Source: a bacterium (GTDB taxonomy: Bacteria; Chloroflexota; Dormibacteria; Aeolococcales; Bog-877). From it: 5,746 nt of DNA. A model generated the notes under the pieces. The model saw only the letters and a program-made list of their open reading frames with translations, searched no databases and was not told the DNA's origin. Below, one piece after another: positions 5,393 to 5,746 of this stretch. A program made the translations under genes and the position numbers. How positions within the stretch are numbered: the stretch's first letter is position 1; every line of letters starts with the position of its first letter. Location of the stretch: contig JAJZGN010000127.1 of NCBI GenBank assembly GCA_021798435.1, positions 1-5,746 on the forward strand, in the 5' to 3' direction.

Positions 5393-5746
5393 GTGGAGAA
5401 CTGGGAGCGGATCGAGCTCTTCAGCTCCTTCCTCAAGCTGACCGGGGACATCGAGGTGGTGGCTCCGCTGCGGCTCACCGACGTCGTCAACCGGATGACG
5501 GAGTACCTGGAGATCCGGCAGCTGACCCTGGAGCCGCTGGCCAGCACCTACCCGGTGATCAGCACCGTGGAGGAGTCGGCGATGGTCGCCAAGCGATCGA
5601 TCCTGATGCTGGCGCCGGTGGGCGAATCCCTGGCGGATACGGGGGGTCGACGGGCCTTGCTGGAGCAGAAGGTGGCCCACCAGGTGGCCCTCACCATCGA
5701 CACCTTCTCCCTGGTCTGCGAGGTCTTCCTGGAGCCCCGGCTCAGC
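5393..5746 (+). CDS. Conserved-looking hypothetical protein, 3' end beyond the window
   Basis: An open frame of 118 codons from GTG 5393 to the window end, with no stop. I do not recognise a named family. The codons show the strong third-position G/C bias of a real gene. It begins VENWERIELFSSFLKLTGD, continues with an amphipathic stretch including PLRLTDVVNRM (28-38), and has a hydrophobic segment VAKRSILMLAPVG at about 65-77. No signal peptide is seen, so the product is probably cytoplasmic. The start is inferred from the coding bias and the -10 element just upstream. There is no Shine-Dalgarno sequence, which fits leaderless translation. A later start at the in-frame ATG at 5494 is possible but would discard well-formed coding sequence. 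It is divergent from birA with 19 bases between start codons. Confidence 0.8.
   Translation, partial: MENWERIELFSSFLKLTGDIEVVAPLRLTDVVNRMTEYLEIRQLTLEPLASTYPVISTVEESAMVAKRSILMLAPVGESLADTGGRRALLEQKVAHQVALTIDTFSLVCEVFLEPRLS

Overview
The window is strongly GC-rich. Its real genes show a heavy G/C bias at third codon positions, three of the six probably begin with GTG, and one clear promoter has the TTGAC-n17-TAGGCT layout typical of actinobacterial vegetative sigma factors. With an LpqI/NagZ-type lipoprotein and a secreted GH25-like family that I associate with actinobacteria, this suggests a chromosomal segment of a high-GC actinomycete-like bacterium, possibly an uncultured lineage. No mobile element, CRISPR array, tRNA or rRNA was seen.

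Layout. Positions 22-3188 hold three minus-strand genes in series: a family 3 glycoside hydrolase lipoprotein of the NagZ/LpqI type (1917-3188), a cytidine/adenosine-deaminase-fold enzyme (about 1017-1745) and a secreted GH25-like protein with a WWLDVE active-site-like motif (22-960). Two of the three point to extracytoplasmic cell-wall turnover. The deaminase between them has no obvious link to that job.

Positions 3189-3915 are a long gap. Its left part may hold the frameshifted remains of a secreted-protein gene on the minus strand. Its right end holds a strong plus-strand promoter, a foldable 5' leader and a good Shine-Dalgarno sequence, all serving a small secreted protein of unknown function (3916-4479) with four cysteines in the exported part. 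That gene converges on birA (4513-5373, minus), a monofunctional biotin-protein ligase. birA is divergent, by only 19 bases, from an unrecognised plus-strand gene (5393 to the window end, incomplete) that appears to be transcribed as a leaderless mRNA.

The genes do not form a recognisable new defence or biosynthetic system. The points most worth checking are the compact divergent promoter with the leaderless GTG gene, the structured leader of the small secreted protein, the NagZ-like enzyme without the usual catalytic histidine, and the possible decayed gene in the gap.
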